The notes under the pieces: model-generated | What the model was told of the DNA's origin: nothing | The model's input: only the letters and a program-made list of their open reading frames with translations | Database searches by the model: none | NCBI RefSeq assembly: GCF_000734965.1 | Contig: NZ_JMTB01000037.1 | Coordinates: forward strand, 1 to 33,603 | From: Trabulsiella guamensis ATCC 49490 | GTDB lineage: Bacteria; Pseudomonadota; Gammaproteobacteria; Enterobacterales; Enterobacteriaceae | Length of the DNA: 33,603 nt | Direction: 5' to 3' | Made by a program: the position numbers and the translations under genes | In this document: piece by piece, positions 25,801 to 33,603 of the stretch | Layout of the letters: each line of letters opens with the position of its first letter | Numbering within the stretch: position 1 is the first letter of the stretch

Positions 25801-26421
25801 ATGAACATTAAACCCGTTGCCGCTCTGGACCGGCTACTGACCGCCTTTATGCATGAAGGCATTAACTACACGCTGGAGCGCGGGCAGATCTTTACCTTCT
25901 GCACCGGAGAAGATGCTGACGTGTTATTGATTCGTGAGGGGCTGGTAGCGGTGCAGCGAAGTTCTGACGAGCGGCTGATTTATTGTCTGTCCGCTCCGGG
26001 CATGCTGGGCGTGAATACAGTACTGGAAAACCGCGCGGATTATTATCTTCAGGCATATGACGCCACTGTGCTTACCGTCATTCCACTATGCCGTGTGATG
26101 GAGGTTGTGGAAACGCAAAATTTGTGGCGGGAGATGTATGAAGTGAGCAACGCCACGGCCAGCGCTATGCATGGTATTTTGCTCAATACCTCGGGGAAAA
26201 GTTCGCTGGCGGTAATCCGCTATTTCCTGCAAGCCCTGGAGCGGGAGCCAGCATTAATTCGCCGACATATTCCGGCTGCAGAATACGTACGGACGCGTTC
26301 CGGTCTTTCCCGCAGTTATGTCATGAAATGTCTGGCCCTGCTGCGCAGCAATGGCGAAATTACCATGCATCAGGGCGCTCTGGTCTTCTGCCAGCTACAA
26401 CACGACAGCGATCTGCTCTGA
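25801..26421 (+). CDS. IprA/YaiV-like winged-helix regulator (second of two)
   Basis: The 206-residue protein has the same layout as the first regulator: an N-terminal CRP-like beta roll (VLLIREGLVAVQRSSDERLIYCLSAPGMLGVNTVL, about residues 39-73), a helix with NLWREMYEV, and a C-terminal winged helix (YVRTRSGLSRSYVMKCLALLRSNGEITMHQGALVF, about 163-197). It is divergent from the major pilin, the usual place for a specific fimbrial regulator. No strong ribosome site precedes the ATG. Its TGA directly abuts the astE stop (TGATCA at 26419-26424). The effector is unknown; residues for cyclic-nucleotide binding are not evident. Confidence 0.8.
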   Translation: MNIKPVAALDRLLTAFMHEGINYTLERGQIFTFCTGEDADVLLIREGLVAVQRSSDERLIYCLSAPGMLGVNTVLENRADYYLQAYDATVLTVIPLCRVMEVVETQNLWREMYEVSNATASAMHGILLNTSGKSSLAVIRYFLQALEREPALIRRHIPAAEYVRTRSGLSRSYVMKCLALLRSNGEITMHQGALVFCQLQHDSDLL

Positions 26422-27390
26422 TCACGACTCTCGCACCAGCATCAGTCCGGCCCGCAAACCCAGCGCCACGGCCGGATTAGGAAACAGAACAAACTCCTGC
26501 TCGTGCTCCACCTGATAACAGGTCTCGCCATCTTCCGCCAGCAACGTTCCCCGGGGAAATGCTGTGAAGTTGAGTGTATCGTCAGACATATACAGTTCGA
26601 AGGCTTCGCTGCGGCGGGTGATTTGCTGCGATACGCGGTAGCGTACCGGCACCGTGTTTGCTGCCTTCAGATAATCACCCGCTATCCACGCTGCCAGCGC
26701 CTGTTGGGTACGGGCAAACAATGTCAGATCGTTATGCCCGAACGGCAACGCTTTACCCAGTTCGAGGGTGCAGGAAAGCGCATTAAACTGCTCGCAACTG
26801 TAATGGGTGAACGTTCCGGCAGGTGTTTGATGAAAAACCAGCGCTTCCAGCCCGGCGCTACCCAGCCAGTCCAGAAATTCAGCTTTCCACGGCGTGGTGC
26901 GGGCGGGCAGAACGCCAAAGCGTACATGGTGCGAGCCGCGGATTGCCGTATGCAGATCCAGATGCCAGCGCTCACCCTCTTTAGCATCACGCCAGAATTG
27001 CGTCAGCGCCTGCTCCAGCACCGCAGCACGGGCCGTATCGCTGCCTGGCGGGAATGTCTGCCAGCGCTGACCAAACATCCGGTTCATATCGCTGTCCAGA
27101 TAACGACGGTTCGCCCGCAGCGCCGCCGGGTTACCGAGGATCACCAGCAGCCGACAGCGCAGCGCCAGCTCACCAGCAAACAGGTGTTGCAGAAGATGGT
27201 CAACAATCTCCACCGGCGCTGTTTCGTTGCCATGAATGCCCGCCGACAGTACCAGCGATCGTTCAGCAGACTGATGCGGCGTCAGTTGCAGAATGCCGCA
27301 ATCCAGCCAGTGCCAGCGAAAATGCGGGGTATTGCCGTGAAAACTGTGAGGCAATCGCCCCGCCAGCGTTAATGTCAGAAAATCCTTCAT
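26422..27390 (-). CDS. astE: succinylglutamate desuccinylase
   Basis: The 322-residue protein is the same length as E. coli AstE. It is a zinc carboxypeptidase-like enzyme that splits N-succinylglutamate to succinate and glutamate, the last step of the AST pathway. Zinc ligands are His53 and Glu56 in SAGIHGNETAP and the His in HLDLHTAI (about 147). The acid/base Glu is in CTLELGKALPFG (about 215). It is the last gene of astCADBE, eight bases after astB, with no visible terminator before the abutting regulator gene. Confidence 0.97.
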   Translation of the reverse strand: MKDFLTLTLAGRLPHSFHGNTPHFRWHWLDCGILQLTPHQSAERSLVLSAGIHGNETAPVEIVDHLLQHLFAGELALRCRLLVILGNPAALRANRRYLDSDMNRMFGQRWQTFPPGSDTARAAVLEQALTQFWRDAKEGERWHLDLHTAIRGSHHVRFGVLPARTTPWKAEFLDWLGSAGLEALVFHQTPAGTFTHYSCEQFNALSCTLELGKALPFGHNDLTLFARTQQALAAWIAGDYLKAANTVPVRYRVSQQITRRSEAFELYMSDDTLNFTAFPRGTLLAEDGETCYQVEHEQEFVLFPNPAVALGLRAGLMLVRES

Positions 27391-27398
27391 GTGCCCTC

Positions 27399-32579
<5,181 letters not shown>

Positions 32580-32646
32580 TCAATGAGTTACAGCTTATCC
32601 CTATTCACAATAACTGCATAAAAAGTGCATAAAACCACAAAATCAC

Positions 32647-32685
32647 GCATTAGCGATGCTAATAATCGCAACATTATGCATTAGC
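32647..32685 (-). repeat. ATTAGC repeats upstream of astC
   Basis: GCATTAGC occurs at 32647-32654 and 32678-32685, 31 bases apart (about three helical turns). The first copy is also half of an inverted repeat ATTAGC-GAT-GCTAAT (32649-32663). This is a candidate enhancer for the ast promoter about 110-150 bases downstream. Confidence 0.4.
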
Positions 32686-32892
32686 AAAACTTAATTCGCG
32701 ATTTGTGATCCCCTGCGGAATTTGACAAAGAAAATTGCCCCAAAGTGGAGCGTCATGCTTCATAACGGGGCGCTTATTGCGCTCTGCAATCAATGCCCAC
32801 CCCCTCAACAGAAACTCAGCGAGCGATGAGGTCAGACAGGGGAAATTCTGCTACCATCCCCTCACTATTCACCTTGCACAGTGGCAGCGACT

Positions 32893-33603
32893 ATGAAATT
32901 TGTCTCTTTTAATATCAACGGCCTGCGCGCCCGTCCTCATCAACTGGAAGCCATCGTCGAGAAGCATCAACCGGATGTGATCGGTCTGCAGGAAACCAAG
33001 GTCCACGACGATATGTTCCCACTCGAAGAGGTGGCGAAGCTCGGCTATAACGTCTTTTATCATGGTCAGAAAGGCCACTACGGCGTTGCACTACTCACTA
33101 AAGAGACGCCTGTCTCCGTGCGCCGTGGTTTTCCTGACGATGGCGAAGAGGCGCAGCGCCGCATCATCATGGCGGAAATCCCATCTCCATTAGGCAATGT
33201 CACGGTGATCAACGGCTATTTCCCACAGGGCGAAAGTCGCGACCATCCAATCAAATTCCCGGCAAAAGCGAAGTTCTATCAAAACCTGCAGAACTACCTC
33301 GACAGCGAACTGAATAAAGAAAACCCGGTGCTTATCATGGGTGATATGAATATCAGCCCGACGGACCTGGATATCGGTATTGGTGATGAGAACCGTAAGC
33401 GCTGGCTGCGCACCGGTAAATGTTCGTTCCTGCCGGAAGAGCGTGAGTGGATGGCGCGCCTGCTCGACTGGGGTCTGGTGGATACCTTCCGCCACGCGCA
33501 CCCGGAAACCCAGGATCGTTTCTCATGGTTTGATTACCGCTCCAAAGGGTTTGATGACAACCGCGGTCTGCGCATCGACCTTGTGCTGGCAAGTTCTTAT
33601 CGC
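32893..33603 (+). CDS. xthA: exodeoxyribonuclease III (3' truncated by window edge)
   Basis: The first 237 residues of a protein of 268 in E. coli are present; the frame is open to the last base. XthA is the main AP endonuclease and 3'-5' exonuclease of base-excision repair. Catalytic residues are at the E. coli positions: Glu34 (GLQETKV), Tyr109 (INGYFPQG), Asp151 and Asn153 (MGDMNISP) and Asp229 (LRIDLVL). His259 lies beyond the edge. The start [15 protein letters not shown] matches E. coli. It is divergent from astC, as in E. coli. Confidence 0.97.
   Translation, partial: MKFVSFNINGLRARPHQLEAIVEKHQPDVIGLQETKVHDDMFPLEEVAKLGYNVFYHGQKGHYGVALLTKETPVSVRRGFPDDGEEAQRRIIMAEIPSPLGNVTVINGYFPQGESRDHPIKFPAKAKFYQNLQNYLDSELNKENPVLIMGDMNISPTDLDIGIGDENRKRWLRTGKCSFLPEEREWMARLLDWGLVDTFRHAHPETQDRFSWFDYRSKGFDDNRGLRIDLVLASSYR

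Noticed and set aside
26503-27372. 289-codon plus-strand frame inside astE
   Set aside because: It is a shadow of the astE codons; the opposite strand encodes a full conserved enzyme with active-site residues.

Overview
The window is an ordinary enterobacterial chromosome segment, most like Citrobacter or a near relative. Nearly every protein matches its E. coli K-12 or Salmonella counterpart over full length, and whole operons keep E. coli gene order. No rRNA, tRNA, IS element, prophage or CRISPR array was seen. The species call rests on remembered protein similarity only.

Layout. (1) 1-4450: the 3' end of trpA, a short unrecognised minus-strand ORF, ompW, and a plus-strand operon of a Cys-cluster (YkgJ-like) protein with yciC, yciB and yciA. 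The yciGFE genes that lie between trpA and ompW in E. coli are missing. (2) 4486-8417: yniB, hxpB, the SOS gene ydjM with two LexA boxes, the cystine carrier tcyP, and cedA. In E. coli yciA faces tonB; here it faces yniB, which marks a rearrangement joint. (3) 8574-19107: katE, the chitobiose operon chbBCARFG with a ChiX small-RNA pairing site between chbB and chbC, then osmE, nadE, ves and spy. (4) 19200-26421: a 7 kb insertion between spy and astE, which are neighbours in E. coli. It is a five-gene chaperone-usher fimbrial operon (major pilin, chaperone, usher, two-domain adhesin, small pilin) flanked by two genes for IprA/YaiV-like winged-helix regulators. (5) 26422-32447: the arginine succinyltransferase operon astCADBE behind a clear sigma-54 promoter, then xthA running off the end.

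The accessory part is the fimbrial island. Both regulators are on the plus strand and the structural genes on the minus strand. The first regulator converges on the operon's last gene with one base between stop codons. The second is divergent from the major pilin and abuts astE stop to stop. The 302-base divergent control region is rich in repeats: three CTGATA/TATCAG hexamers, a terminator-like hairpin, a 9-bp inverted repeat bracketing 116 bp, a 10-bp inverted repeat inside it, and a direct repeat. This is where undescribed control, possibly on/off switching, is most likely.

Regulation elsewhere fits known biology: LexA at ydjM, CRP/ChbR/NagC-type control and ChiX at chb, a CpxR-like box at spy, and sigma-54 at astC. 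Operator calls are made by eye against remembered consensus sequences.
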